A model generated the notes under the pieces. It worked only from the letters and a program-made list of their open reading frames with translations. It did not search any database and was not told the DNA's origin. From Superficieibacter sp. HKU1 (GTDB lineage Bacteria; Pseudomonadota; Gammaproteobacteria; Enterobacterales; Enterobacteriaceae): a stretch of DNA of 64,000 bases. Made by a program: the position numbers and the translations under genes. Position 1 is the stretch's first letter. Each line of letters opens with the position of its first letter. Positions 51,237 to 60,363 of this stretch are shown here, one piece after another. The DNA is taken from the NCBI RefSeq assembly GCF_029319185.1, contig NZ_CP119754.1, positions 1,612,001 through 1,676,000 on the forward strand, in the 5' to 3' direction.

Positions 51237-52031
51237 ATGAGCCAGTCGGCAGAGAATCGACATAAAGATTCCAATACTAAAAGCGTCAGCAAAACGCTTG
51301 CTATACTAGCTACCTTTAATGAAACAGTTCCTATGCAACGCACATCGGATATTGCGGCAAAATTGCATATGAACATGAGTACAGTTTCTCGCCATCTTAA
51401 CACAATGCTTGACTGGGGATTTTTAGAACGAGACGACGCGACCGGTTACTATTTTCCAGGGCTGGCGATTGTCGCGCTTGCGGGAGTCACTTTACAGAAC
51501 AACGATGTGTTTCGCCACGCCTTCCCCGAACTGCAACAGCTTTCTTATAAATACGGCATCCATAGTCATATGAGCGTTCCGCGGGACACGGATATCGTCC
51601 ATTTGATTAGCAGCTGCTGTGAAAGCACCATGGATCTACTTATCCCGATGGGCCATCGTCACCCGATGTACTGCTCTGCCATGGGGCGCGTGCTATTAGC
51701 ATGGATGCCAGCGGTGCAAGCTGAAGACATTTTAAGGCGATCTGAGCGCCTGAAATATACCTCCGCTACGAAAATTGATCTGCATGACATCAATCAGGAA
51801 CTGATCCTCACGCGACAAAAAGGGTATTGCCTCCTGCTTAACGAGCTTACCGAAAGTAAGGCCTCCATCGCCGCGCCCATATTCGATCGCAATCGTACGC
51901 CGGTTGCCGCCATCAGCGTCTCGGCAAGCGCCCATAGCCTCAGTCAGCCACAGCGTCAACGCGAACTGGCGCGTGCGGTAGTGACCACCGCAGGTAAGAT
52001 ATCGGGTAAACTGGGCTATTTCCCGAAATAA
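51237..52031 (+). CDS. IclR-family regulator of the glycyl-radical island
   Basis: 264 residues from ATG 51237 with AAGGAT before; the frame is open for 23 more codons upstream but these lack a ribosome site. N-terminal winged helix (about 15-75: SVSKTLAILATFNETVPMQRTSDIAAKLHMNMSTVSRHLNTMLDWGFLE) and C-terminal effector domain (YCSAMGRVLLAWMP, GYCLLLNELTESKASIAAPIFD). It should sense the substrate or an intermediate of the island and act on the palindromes at 52081 and 52273. Same direction as the pathway genes. Transferred DNA with mixed codon use. Confidence 0.88.
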   Translation: MSQSAENRHKDSNTKSVSKTLAILATFNETVPMQRTSDIAAKLHMNMSTVSRHLNTMLDWGFLERDDATGYYFPGLAIVALAGVTLQNNDVFRHAFPELQQLSYKYGIHSHMSVPRDTDIVHLISSCCESTMDLLIPMGHRHPMYCSAMGRVLLAWMPAVQAEDILRRSERLKYTSATKIDLHDINQELILTRQKGYCLLLNELTESKASIAAPIFDRNRTPVAAISVSASAHSLSQPQRQRELARAVVTTAGKISGKLGYFPK

Positions 52032-52080
52032 TACTTCACTGAGGATATATTATTTCGCAACGCCCGCCGGTTATTATTGA

Positions 52081-52097
52081 GTTGCATTCTGTGCAAC
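52081..52097. promoter_or_regulatory. Palindrome 1, candidate operator of the IclR regulator
   Basis: GTTGCATTCTGTGCAAC: perfect 6-base arms GTTGCA / TGCAAC with a 5-base centre, 50 bases after the regulator stop. Same pattern as palindrome 2. Confidence 0.55.
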
Positions 52098-52264
52098 CCT
52101 GATTCACCTCTCGCAAACTCCTCCTGAAATTAACTTCTGAAGGCACTAGTATTACTAATAATGATTATAACACCGTTTAAAAACGAACGTGTAATTGCCA
52201 GAGGTATCCTGTGTGCAGAAAAATAATTAGCAAATAAACTCACTGATTGTATCTTTTAAGATAA

Positions 52265-52299
52265 GCAATGCAGTTGCACCATATGCAATGCGTTTGCAC
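52265..52299. promoter_or_regulatory. Palindrome 2 within a 20-base tandem repeat, candidate operator
   Basis: GTTGCACCATATGCAAT at 52273-52289 repeats the pattern GTTGCA-N5-TGCAAY of palindrome 1. It is embedded in a direct repeat, GCAATGCAGTTGCAC (52265) and GCAATGCGTTTGCAC (52285), with a 20-base period, i.e. two helical turns. The site is about 300 bases before the transporter start. 52098-52264 and 52300-52595 show only AT-rich promoter-like DNA. Confidence 0.55.
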
Positions 52300-52595
52300 A
52301 ATGTAAAATATATTTCCGTAATTTGAGATTGCCTTGTTTAAATTAAAAAGCAGTGTTGTCTATTGTTATTTTGTTTTGTGGCGATATAATGCGTTAAACA
52401 ATCTCCCTGGCGTCCTTTTCGTATTGTTATGCAATATGCGGAGCGCTCCTGAGATAATCATAAGTCTATTTTTACGGCATAAGAATAAAATGAGACAGAG
52501 GATGTTGAGCAAGGTAAACCATAGTATCTATTCGCGTGCATCCGTGCCGCTCTGCCTGTCGGTATCCATTTGAAAATGGACGCGGAGAAGAGGCC

Positions 52596-54026
52596 ATGAA
52601 TACAACAAGGCGGTTATGTCATATCCTGGCGGGGCCTGCCATCATGACCCTGACAATCGTGTTGTTGTCGAATTCCCTGACTCTGCCGGGCGCGCAGGCG
52701 ACAGGCATCCTGTTCTGGATGGTGTTGTGGTGGATCACGCGGCCTGTACATATTGCGGTTACCGCGTTTGTTCCTGTTATCGTCAATGCCTTTCTGAACA
52801 TTGTACCTATGGGATCGATTACGTCGCAGTACGCCTCTGACAGCATCATTCTTATCTTTGGGTCAGGGCTGCTCTGCCTGCCCTGGGCGGCGATAGGCCT
52901 GGATCGCCGCATTGCGCTGAAAGTGCTCTCCATCATCGGCCCTTCCATGAAATCGCAGGTTACCGTGTGGCTTGTCGCCAGCGTCCTGACTTCCTGCATG
53001 CTGCCCAATGTCGCCGTCTGCGCGCTATTTACGCCGATGGCGGTCGCCATGCTGGCAGCTGCGGGCTATGACGATATCCGTTCATCTCCACCTGCCGTGC
53101 CGATTCTGCTGGCAATAGGGTGGGGCGTCGGCATTGGCGGATTGGGTTCGCCGCTCGGCGGGGCAATGAACCTCGCGGCTATTTCCCTCTTTGAGGAGCA
53201 TATTGGGCATGAGTTTATGTATGTGGACTGGCTCACCCACATCACGCCTTTTTTTGTCATCATTACGCTTGTCACGCTGCTCTGTATGCTCATGATGCCG
53301 ATGAAGGTCAAAAACCTGAACGGTACCAAATCGTACTTCGAAAACAGCTATCGTGAACTCGGCCCGATGAAGCGCGACGAAAAAATCTGTGCGGGCCTTT
53401 TTCTTCTTGCTCTGCTTGGGGCATTTACGCGACCTGTCTATGCGGCGCTTCTGCCCGCCCTCACGCCTGCCTATATATACCTCGTTCTTGGCTGTCTCGG
53501 TTTTGTCATTATTACCGCTGAAAAAAAATTTCTGCTTACGTGGGAAACGGCGGAGAAGGAGACCATGTGGGGCATGATGTTCCTCTTCGGCGGCGGCCTC
53601 GCGCTGGGTAAACTGATGAATGAATCTTGTGCCAGCGCGGGCATTGCCGATCTCGTCGCTGGAATGTCTCTGGACGGCGGTCTGCTGACGATAGTTGTTT
53701 TTGTCGTGTTTGCCCGTGCGATGTCCGAATTTACCAACTCCACCACCTCCGCCGCGATTACTATCCCGATTGTTCTTGGGTTCACGACGAAACTCGGCCT
53801 CAACCCTGTGCCGTGGTGGTTTATTACTATCATGGCCTACAACGCTGAATTTATGCTGCCCATCAGCGTGCGGGCCATTCCCGTTGCTTATGGGCTGGAT
53901 GCAAAGAAAATGCTTAAGGGAGGGATCCCAATGGCGGTCATCAACATGCTCGCCGTCATTATCTTCGGGTATGGATTTATGAAGCTGTGGCCCGCCTTCA
54001 GTCAGCTTCCTTACGTCTTGAAATAG
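52596..54026 (+). CDS. DASS/SLC13-type anion transporter
   Basis: 476 residues from ATG 52596 with GGAGAAGAGG before. About 11-12 hydrophobic segments; sodium/anion symporter pattern with two halves, e.g. ASVLTSCMLPNVAVCALFTPMAVAML and FARAMSEFTNSTTSAAITIPIVLGF (the NxTxxA-like motif of the second half). DASS proteins carry di- and tricarboxylates, sulfate and related anions. As first structural gene it is the expected importer of an anionic substrate, such as a sulfonate, for the glycyl radical enzyme. The substrate itself cannot be read. Confidence 0.85.
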   Translation: MNTTRRLCHILAGPAIMTLTIVLLSNSLTLPGAQATGILFWMVLWWITRPVHIAVTAFVPVIVNAFLNIVPMGSITSQYASDSIILIFGSGLLCLPWAAIGLDRRIALKVLSIIGPSMKSQVTVWLVASVLTSCMLPNVAVCALFTPMAVAMLAAAGYDDIRSSPPAVPILLAIGWGVGIGGLGSPLGGAMNLAAISLFEEHIGHEFMYVDWLTHITPFFVIITLVTLLCMLMMPMKVKNLNGTKSYFENSYRELGPMKRDEKICAGLFLLALLGAFTRPVYAALLPALTPAYIYLVLGCLGFVIITAEKKFLLTWETAEKETMWGMMFLFGGGLALGKLMNESCASAGIADLVAGMSLDGGLLTIVVFVVFARAMSEFTNSTTSAAITIPIVLGFTTKLGLNPVPWWFITIMAYNAEFMLPISVRAIPVAYGLDAKKMLKGGIPMAVINMLAVIIFGYGFMKLWPAFSQLPYVLK

Positions 54027-54061
54027 AGCGGTGTCAGGATAATGCTACGAGATGATTTGAA

Positions 54062-55429
54062 ATGAATAAAACGCTTACAGTCGAAGGGATAGTCACACGT
54101 TCGAAAGTGGCGCAACAACAGTTTGCTTTTGCCACGCAGGAACAGGCTGATGCCGCGGCGCGCGCTATTTGTAAGGTTGTCTATGATAACGCCGAAACGT
54201 TAGGTGCTCTGGCCGTAGAGGAAACGCGGATGGGCAGCGTTTCCGACAAAATTGCTAAATGCCGCATGAAGCCCGCGCTTATCTGGCAAAGCTTAAAAAA
54301 TAAAAAATCGGTCGGCGTTATCGCCAGGATCGAAGAGCGGCGGATGATCGAAATTGCCAGGCCAATGGGAGTGGTGGCAAGCATTATTCCGGCGACGAAC
54401 CCGGTGGTCACGCCCATGAGCAATGCCGCCTTCGCATTGAAAACCTGTAATTCTATTATCTTCGCTCCTCATCCCCGCGCGGCAAATTGTACAAAGCGTC
54501 TGGTCACCTTGTTTCGCGCTGAACTGTCCCGACTCGGTTTTCCGCAAGATTTGGTGCTGGGGCTTGATAACGTCTCCGTTGAGGAGAGCGCTGCGCTCAT
54601 GCGGGCTGTCGATATCATCGTAGCGACGGGCGGTATGAATATGGTCAAAGCGGCATATTCAAGCGGTAAGCCAGCCTGGGGAGTCGGGGCAGGAAACGTC
54701 CAGTGCATCATTGACAGCGATGCCGACCTGGCGGATGCCGCCGCAAAAATCGTTCAGGGGCGTAGCTTTGATAATGGCCTGATCTGCCTTAGCGAGCAGA
54801 CGGTGTTTGTTCCTGAAGCGCAGTTTGACGCTTTTATCAGCGAAATCGAAAAGCAGGGCGGCTACTACTTTAATGAGGCGGAACAGGTACAGAAGGTACG
54901 CGACGGCATCTTTCCGCAAGGCGGGGCGATAAGCCGCGATGTGGTCGGTCTGGATGCCCGGCAAGTCGCCGGGAAAATAGGGCTGACCGTTCCGGACAAC
55001 ACGCGCGTCATCGTGGTACAGGCTCGCGCTGTTGGACATGGCGATGTGCTTTGTCGCGAGAAGATATGCCCGGTACTTACCGTTATGCCGTACCGTTCCT
55101 TTAAGGAAGGCGTGGCGATGATGATCGCGAATCTCGAATGCGAAGGGAAGGGACACAGTATCGCTATTCATTCCGCGACCCCCGAGCATGTGGAATACGC
55201 TGCCCTTCATTGTGCGGTGTCCAGAGTCATCGTTAATCAGCCAGCAGGCACCACCGGCGGCGGCAGTCCTTTAAATGGATTTACCCCCACCACGACGCTC
55301 GGCTGTGGTTCATGGGGCAACAACAGTTTTAGCGGTAATTTTAGCTATGAACATCTGCTGAATATTACCCGTATTGGTTATCCCCATGAGGAACCCTGGC
55401 TTGCCGATCCGGAATTAGCCTGGTTGTGA
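54062..55429 (+). CDS. CoA-acylating aldehyde dehydrogenase (EutE/AdhE-N/SauS-like)
   Basis: 455 residues. Resembles the acylating aldehyde dehydrogenases: PMGVVASIIPATNPVVTPMSNAAFALKTCNSIIFAPHPRA for the N-terminal domain, NAD segment VATGGMNMVKAAYSSGKPAWGVGAGN, and catalytic Cys242 in FDNGLICLSEQ (AdhE has FDNGVICASEQ). It lacks an encapsulation peptide, so no microcompartment is implied. It should oxidise the pathway aldehyde to an acyl-CoA with NAD. 35 bases after the transporter; weak ribosome site. No phosphotransacylase or acyl-CoA ligase is in the island. Confidence 0.85.
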   Translation: MNKTLTVEGIVTRSKVAQQQFAFATQEQADAAARAICKVVYDNAETLGALAVEETRMGSVSDKIAKCRMKPALIWQSLKNKKSVGVIARIEERRMIEIARPMGVVASIIPATNPVVTPMSNAAFALKTCNSIIFAPHPRAANCTKRLVTLFRAELSRLGFPQDLVLGLDNVSVEESAALMRAVDIIVATGGMNMVKAAYSSGKPAWGVGAGNVQCIIDSDADLADAAAKIVQGRSFDNGLICLSEQTVFVPEAQFDAFISEIEKQGGYYFNEAEQVQKVRDGIFPQGGAISRDVVGLDARQVAGKIGLTVPDNTRVIVVQARAVGHGDVLCREKICPVLTVMPYRSFKEGVAMMIANLECEGKGHSIAIHSATPEHVEYAALHCAVSRVIVNQPAGTTGGGSPLNGFTPTTTLGCGSWGNNSFSGNFSYEHLLNITRIGYPHEEPWLADPELAWL

Positions 55430-55605
55430 GTTTATTTTGGACCTGTCAGGCCGGGAGTCATTGCGAACAGAAGACTTTGAACTAACCAACGTCACTCGTA
55501 ATACAACACCTGTTTTTACCGGAGTCATGCCACTACCGGGGCCGTATATCGCCCAAAATTTGTTTGGTTGTGCATGGATATTTGTCTGTTCTCAGGAGAA
55601 GAGTA

Positions 55606-56754
55606 ATGAAAAATTTTTGCTTTAAAATACCCCAGAGTATTGAGTTCGGCATGGGAAGTCTAACCCGCCTTCCGCTAATGCTTGACGAAATTGATTCGCG
55701 TCACGCTTTTTTGATTTCAGATCGTGGGCTGGAAAGCGTAGGCGTGGTTAAAAAAATTCAGGATATTATCGAGAGCGCTGGTATTCAATGTACAACGTAT
55801 CTGGATGTTAAACCTAACCCTACCGTCGATATAGTGAATGAAGCCGTCGCGCGTTATAAAGAGAGCGGCGCGACGAGTATTGTCGCTCTTGGCGGCGGTA
55901 GTCCTATTGATGTGGCTAAAGCGGTTGGCGTACTGGTGAATTATGGCGGCAGTATTACCGACTATGAAGGACCGGGAAAAGTACCGGGGCCTGGCGTACC
56001 GATGATCGCGATTCCTACTACGGCCGGTACGGGCAGCGAAGCCACGGCGTCAGCCGTCATCACCGATGAGTCCAGAAATTATAAGTTATCCGTCATCAGC
56101 TATGAAATTCTGCCCAAATACGCCATCCTCGACCCGCAATTAATTATGACCGTACCGGCATCCATTGCGGCTGCATGCGGCGTCGATGCGCTGATTCATG
56201 CCCTCGAAGCCTATCTGTCAATCAATTCCTCGCCGTTTACCGATGCCATGGCCGAAAAGGCAATGGCGCTTATTGGGAAACATATTCGCCGGTTTGTCGC
56301 TAACAGAAAAGATGAAGACGCTGCCTGCGCCATGATGACGGGGAGTAATTTTGCCGGAATCGCTTTTGCATGGGCAAGACTTGGCAACGTGCATGCGATG
56401 AGCCATCCGGTGAGCGCGTATTTTGGCGTGCCGCATGGTGTCGCTAACGCCATCCTTTTGCCCACTGTTGTTGAATACAATGCGCTGGCCGATTGTGGTC
56501 GGTATGAAGTTATTTACAACTATATTCGCCAGGATAACAGAGCGGACGTTGCATTTAAACCTGAGATGCTGGTGGACGAAATTAAAAAATTAAATGCCGC
56601 ATTAGGCATTCCCGCGTCACTTTCTGACGTCGGCGTGACCGCTGACAAAATTCCGCAGATGGCAGCAGATGTAATGAAGAGCGGTAATGTGCTGGTGAAT
56701 CCCAGACAGTCAAATATTAATGACATTATTAAACTTTATAACGACGCATTATAA
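55606..56754 (+). CDS. Iron-containing alcohol dehydrogenase
   Basis: 382 residues from ATG 55606 after AGGAG; a longer frame upstream is not needed. Group III (Fe-ADH) features: GGGSPIDVAKAVGVL, PTTAGTGSEATASAVI, and metal ligands in CGVDALIHALEAY, VHAMSHPVSAYFGVPHGVANA. It would reduce the pathway aldehyde to an alcohol and regenerate NAD. A 176-base gap separates it from the aldehyde dehydrogenase; I see no gene there. Confidence 0.88.
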   Translation: MKNFCFKIPQSIEFGMGSLTRLPLMLDEIDSRHAFLISDRGLESVGVVKKIQDIIESAGIQCTTYLDVKPNPTVDIVNEAVARYKESGATSIVALGGGSPIDVAKAVGVLVNYGGSITDYEGPGKVPGPGVPMIAIPTTAGTGSEATASAVITDESRNYKLSVISYEILPKYAILDPQLIMTVPASIAAACGVDALIHALEAYLSINSSPFTDAMAEKAMALIGKHIRRFVANRKDEDAACAMMTGSNFAGIAFAWARLGNVHAMSHPVSAYFGVPHGVANAILLPTVVEYNALADCGRYEVIYNYIRQDNRADVAFKPEMLVDEIKKLNAALGIPASLSDVGVTADKIPQMAADVMKSGNVLVNPRQSNINDIIKLYNDAL

Positions 56755-56789
56755 CGTGCGCTGTTGGAGACGGGCAGGGAGAGAGTCAC

Positions 56790-57740
56790 GTGTCACAGCA
56801 AGGAATGATTTTCAATATCCAGCGCTTTACCCTTCACGACGGGCCGGGCCTGCGCACGGAATTATTTTTTAAAGGCTGTCCTTTAAAATGTGCATGGTGC
56901 AGTAACCCTGAAAGTCTGAAGCCTTATATTCAACCGGGGGTCTATAAAACAAAGTGCCTGTCGCATAAACAATGCGGCGCGTGCAAAGAGGTTTGCCCTG
57001 AAGCCACGGCGCTGACCTTTACGCGCGGCAAAGTTACCGCCATTGACCGCAGTAAATGCACAAATTGCCTTGCCTGCGTCGACGCCTGCCCCTCAGAAGC
57101 GATTAAACAATGGGGAAAGCCGATGTCTATAGCGGCCTGCATGCATGAGATACGTAAAGACAAAGGATATTATGACCGTTCCGGCGGCGGCGTTACGGTT
57201 TCCGGCGGCGAGCCTCTGCTACAGGCGGATTTTGTCGCCGGTCTTTTTAAATCCTGCAAAGAGGAAGGCATTCAGACGTGTTGCGAGTCCTCCCTCTATG
57301 TTAACTGGAAAGAGGTAATAAAGGTTCTGCCATATACCGATATTTTTATTTCCGATATAAAGCATATGGACCCGCAGATCCATAAACACTATACCCGTGT
57401 CGATAATAGCAGAATTTTAGATAACATCAGAAAGCTGGTAAAAGAGGAGCGTGAACTTATTCTGCGCATCCCCGTTATTCCGAACGTTAATGATGATATG
57501 GCCAATATAGAAGCCACGGCTGATTTTATTGTTAACGATTTAGGTGGCCGCATCCGCACCCTGCAACTTTTAAGTTTTATGCGGCTTGGTGAAGAAAAAT
57601 ATCGCTCATTAGGCATGCCTTATCAGATGGAGAACGTCAGGCTGAACCGACGCTCGTTTCAGAAGCATGTCAATGAACTGGCAAGTTATTTCAATAGTCG
57701 AGGAATTCACTGTTTGGTTGGCACGAAAGAGAAACAGTGA
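56790..57740 (+). CDS. Glycyl-radical-enzyme activating enzyme (radical SAM)
   Basis: 316 residues from GTG 56790, 7 bases after GGGAG. Radical-SAM Cys30, Cys34 and Cys37 in GCPLKCAWCSNPE; ferredoxin insert with two [4Fe-4S] sets (Cys56, 62, 65, 69 and Cys90, 93, 96, 100, where CxxCxxCxxxC is seen), GGGVTVSGGEPLLQ for SAM. This two-cluster form goes with dehydratase/lyase-type GREs rather than pyruvate formate-lyase. It makes the Gly radical on the following gene product, 26 bases downstream. Confidence 0.93.
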   Translation: MSQQGMIFNIQRFTLHDGPGLRTELFFKGCPLKCAWCSNPESLKPYIQPGVYKTKCLSHKQCGACKEVCPEATALTFTRGKVTAIDRSKCTNCLACVDACPSEAIKQWGKPMSIAACMHEIRKDKGYYDRSGGGVTVSGGEPLLQADFVAGLFKSCKEEGIQTCCESSLYVNWKEVIKVLPYTDIFISDIKHMDPQIHKHYTRVDNSRILDNIRKLVKEERELILRIPVIPNVNDDMANIEATADFIVNDLGGRIRTLQLLSFMRLGEEKYRSLGMPYQMENVRLNRRSFQKHVNELASYFNSRGIHCLVGTKEKQ

Positions 57741-57766
57741 AATAAGATTATAAAGGAGAAATTTAT

Positions 57767-60088
57767 ATGAAAACCTATAATACACAAGCCCGGGGAACTG
57801 AGCCTTTTGACAAGACGTATAGTCTGGGATATCAGGTTCATCACGAAGACTGGTCGCCGTTTCCACGCGTAAACCGTCTACGCCAGACGTTTCTGGATCG
57901 GCCCTATGAAGTCGACGTTGAAAGGCTGAGACTGGTTACCGAATCCTATAAAAAGCATGAGGGAAGTCCGCGAAAACTTCAGTGCGCTTATGCTTTTGAG
58001 AATGTCCTGCTAAATACAACACTGTACATTTATGAAGAGGATCTCATTCTCGGCGAAATCGCTGCGCCAGCCAAGGCATCGCCGATATATCCTGAATTTT
58101 CAGTCAACTGGATTATTGATGAAATCCTGTATTCTCCTTTTGAGGAGCGGCCTAACGATCAGTTCTACATCAGAAACGATGAAGAAAGAAAAGAGATCAT
58201 CGAGCTTTGTAAATACTGGCAGGGCAAAACGGTTGACGATCTGATTAATGTCCAACTAGAAGAGGATCAGCTAAAAGGCTCTGAAGTGGGAGAGCGTATT
58301 TTTCAGACCAACCTTTACCACTACGCCGGTGCCGGCCATTTGGCCATTGATTATGCCGCCTTAATGAAAGTGGGCTATGACGGCCTGATTGCCAAAGCCA
58401 AATCTGGTCTGGAAAAACTGAGCAAGCGGGACCCGGAATATGCGGATAAAAGAGATACCTTCACCGCCATGGTGATTATGCTGGAGGCCGCTAAAAAATA
58501 TATTCTGCGTTATGCCGCGCTTGCCGAACAGTGCGCCGCCAGCGCCAGCGATCCTGAGAAAAAACGCGAACTCAGCGCCATTGCGAAAAACTGCCGTGCG
58601 ATCGCAGGCGGCGCGCCACAAACGTTTTGGCAGGCGCTGCAATTATTTAATATCGCCACGGCGCTTATTCAGGTTGAAAGCAACGGGCATTCTATCTCCT
58701 ATGGCCGGATGGATCAGTGGTTATTACCTTACTATGAGGCTGATATTAAAAATGGCCACATAACGAAGGAGTTCGCGCTTGAGTTGCTTGAAGTTGTTTA
58801 CGTCAAGATGAACAACCCGACCAAACTGAAAGACAAAGGCAGCATGGCGCTACGTAATGGCCGCGGTTTTGGCGGCGAGAGCCTGACGATCGGCGGCGTA
58901 GACCGCAACGGCAATGACGCCACCAACGATCTGACAATGTTGATGCTGGAGGCCTCGGCGCATACCCGTATGATGAACCCCTGGGTTTGTGTGCGCATGC
59001 ATGAGAAAACGCCTTATGAATTAAAGGTGAAAACGGTTGAATGCACCCGCGCCGGTTACGGACATCCGAAGCTTTTCAACGATGCTCCGACGATCAAGGC
59101 GATGATGAGGAAGGGCATGTCGCTTGAAGAGGCCAGAGAGTATTGTGTGGTCGGCTGCGTGGAAATCGATCTGCCGGGTAAAGAATATGGCTGGCACGAC
59201 GCCGCTTACGTTAATACGCCGAAAATGATGGAAATGGTCGTCAACGGCGGGCGTAGCCTGAGCACCGGTAAACAGCTCGGTCCGGATACCGGAAGCCTGG
59301 ATACCTACCAGAGCTTTGATGAAGTGCTTGCCAGCGTGGATAAGCAGTTCGAATACTGGACCGACCAAATGTGCAGCAGCCTGAATATTATCGACAATGC
59401 ACATCGGGCGCTCAAGCCGGTTCCCTATGTCTCCGCCTTTTTTGAAGATTGCATGGCATCCGGTAAGGATTTGACCGAAGGCGGCGCAAAATATAATGGC
59501 ATCGGACCGCAGGCCAGCGGCATGGCGACCTGTGCGGATTCGCTGGCAACCATTAAGCAGCTGGTATTTGATGAAAAGCGTTATACCGGGGCCGAACTGT
59601 TACAGGCGGTCAAAGATAACTGGGTCGGCCATGAAAAACTTTATGCGCTGGTCAACAGCTCGAAGGTTCACCACTATGGCAATGACGATCCCTATGCCGA
59701 TGAACTCTTCAACTATATGTTCGAATGCTATTGCCGTCATATTAGCGGCAGAAAAACGCCACGCGGCGGCAAATTCAGCCCCGGCGTTTATTCCGTTAAC
59801 GCGAACGTGGCGATGGGTTTAAACACCAATGCGTCTGTTGATGGTCGTAAGAAGGGCGAGGCTATCTCAGATAATATGGGGCCAGTGCATACTGACGCAG
59901 GCTCTCATGATATCTGCGGGCCGACGGCTATCGTGAATTCGCTGACTAAAGTCGATCACAGCCTGGCGACCAATGGTACGCTGATGAACCTTCGCTTCCC
60001 GCAGGAAGCCGTTGCGGGTACGGAGGGACGAGATAACTTAATCAGCTTTATCGATGAGTATATGGCGAAGCAGGCGATGCACGTTTAA
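57767..60088 (+). CDS. Glycyl radical enzyme (dehydratase/C-S lyase type), cut by an in-frame TAA before the glycyl domain
   Basis: 773 residues, ATG after AAAGGAG. PFL-like ten-stranded barrel with catalytic Cys464 and Glu466 in YCVVGCVEIDLPGKEYGW, and the conserved PRGGKFSPGVYS and NGTLMNLRFP segments. The frame ends at TAA 60086-60088 directly after FIDEYMAKQAMHV. In relatives this point reads HxQ (e.g. HIQ in choline lyase CutC); CAA to TAA would explain it. The same frame continues at once with FNVMSSETMRAAQKKP and the glycyl motif. Without the stop the enzyme would be 826 residues, the family size. The substrate is probably an anionic small molecule; dihydroxypropanesulfonate or isethionate are inferred from the TauE-type exporter and aldehyde enzymes. 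The segment 185-191 (HYAGAGH) and GVYSVNANV lack the arginines I recall as sulfonate ligands in isethionate lyase IslA, which speaks against plain IslA. Confidence 0.9.
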   Translation: MKTYNTQARGTEPFDKTYSLGYQVHHEDWSPFPRVNRLRQTFLDRPYEVDVERLRLVTESYKKHEGSPRKLQCAYAFENVLLNTTLYIYEEDLILGEIAAPAKASPIYPEFSVNWIIDEILYSPFEERPNDQFYIRNDEERKEIIELCKYWQGKTVDDLINVQLEEDQLKGSEVGERIFQTNLYHYAGAGHLAIDYAALMKVGYDGLIAKAKSGLEKLSKRDPEYADKRDTFTAMVIMLEAAKKYILRYAALAEQCAASASDPEKKRELSAIAKNCRAIAGGAPQTFWQALQLFNIATALIQVESNGHSISYGRMDQWLLPYYEADIKNGHITKEFALELLEVVYVKMNNPTKLKDKGSMALRNGRGFGGESLTIGGVDRNGNDATNDLTMLMLEASAHTRMMNPWVCVRMHEKTPYELKVKTVECTRAGYGHPKLFNDAPTIKAMMRKGMSLEEAREYCVVGCVEIDLPGKEYGWHDAAYVNTPKMMEMVVNGGRSLSTGKQLGPDTGSLDTYQSFDEVLASVDKQFEYWTDQMCSSLNIIDNAHRALKPVPYVSAFFEDCMASGKDLTEGGAKYNGIGPQASGMATCADSLATIKQLVFDEKRYTGAELLQAVKDNWVGHEKLYALVNSSKVHHYGNDDPYADELFNYMFECYCRHISGRKTPRGGKFSPGVYSVNANVAMGLNTNASVDGRKKGEAISDNMGPVHTDAGSHDICGPTAIVNSLTKVDHSLATNGTLMNLRFPQEAVAGTEGRDNLISFIDEYMAKQAMHV

Positions 60089-60097
60089 TTTAACGTC

Positions 60098-60247
60098 ATG
60101 AGTTCTGAAACTATGCGGGCGGCACAGAAAAAGCCGGAAGATTATAAGGACATGCTGGTTCGTGTCGCGGGTTACAGTGCGTATTTCGTCGAGCTGGGTA
60201 AGCCGCTACAAAAAGATTTAATTCAACGTACTGAGCTTCATTTTTAA
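60098..60247 (+). CDS. Detached glycyl-radical domain, in frame with the preceding gene
   Basis: 49 residues, ATG 60098 to TAA 60245-60247, in the same frame as the truncated enzyme and 9 bases after its stop. Contains RVAGYSAYF with the radical-bearing Gly (codon 60170-60172; residue 802 of the full frame) and the usual end LIQRTELHF. It either belongs to one enzyme interrupted by a nonsense codon or is made separately by re-initiation. No Shine-Dalgarno sequence precedes the ATG. A free glycyl domain that repairs a GRE in trans exists in nature (GrcA/YfiD for pyruvate formate-lyase), so a split enzyme is conceivable but less likely than a mutation or sequence error. Confidence 0.6.
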   Translation: MSSETMRAAQKKPEDYKDMLVRVAGYSAYFVELGKPLQKDLIQRTELHF

Positions 60248-60259
60248 ATGTCACTCGGG

Positions 60260-60282
60260 CACCGCCTCCTGATGAGGCGGTG
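60260..60282 (+). terminator. Hairpin between the glycyl radical enzyme and the exporter
   Basis: CACCGCCTC-CTGAT-GAGGCGGTG, a perfect 9-base stem with no T run. More likely a transcript-stabilising or partially terminating hairpin within the operon than a full terminator. Confidence 0.5.
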
Positions 60283-60363
60283 CTGGCGTTATTGCAATGG
60301 CGTTTTTACGTCAGGGCGATGCTTTGAGTTTTTTCTGCGAAAAATTATATAGGGAAGAGTGTC

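Noticed and set aside
52265..52299. Short tandem repeat considered as a CRISPR or iteron array
   Set aside because: Only two units of about 15 bases; better read as regulator half-sites.
55437..55625. 62-residue frame between the aldehyde and alcohol dehydrogenase genes
   Set aside because: It begins at TTG without a ribosome site, overlaps the alcohol dehydrogenase start and shows no conserved motif.
57767..60247. Choline TMA-lyase (cutC) locus
   Set aside because: No microcompartment shell genes or encapsulation peptides, an anion-type transporter and a TauE exporter are present, and the Cys-motif context (GCVEIDLPGKEYGW) differs from CutC.
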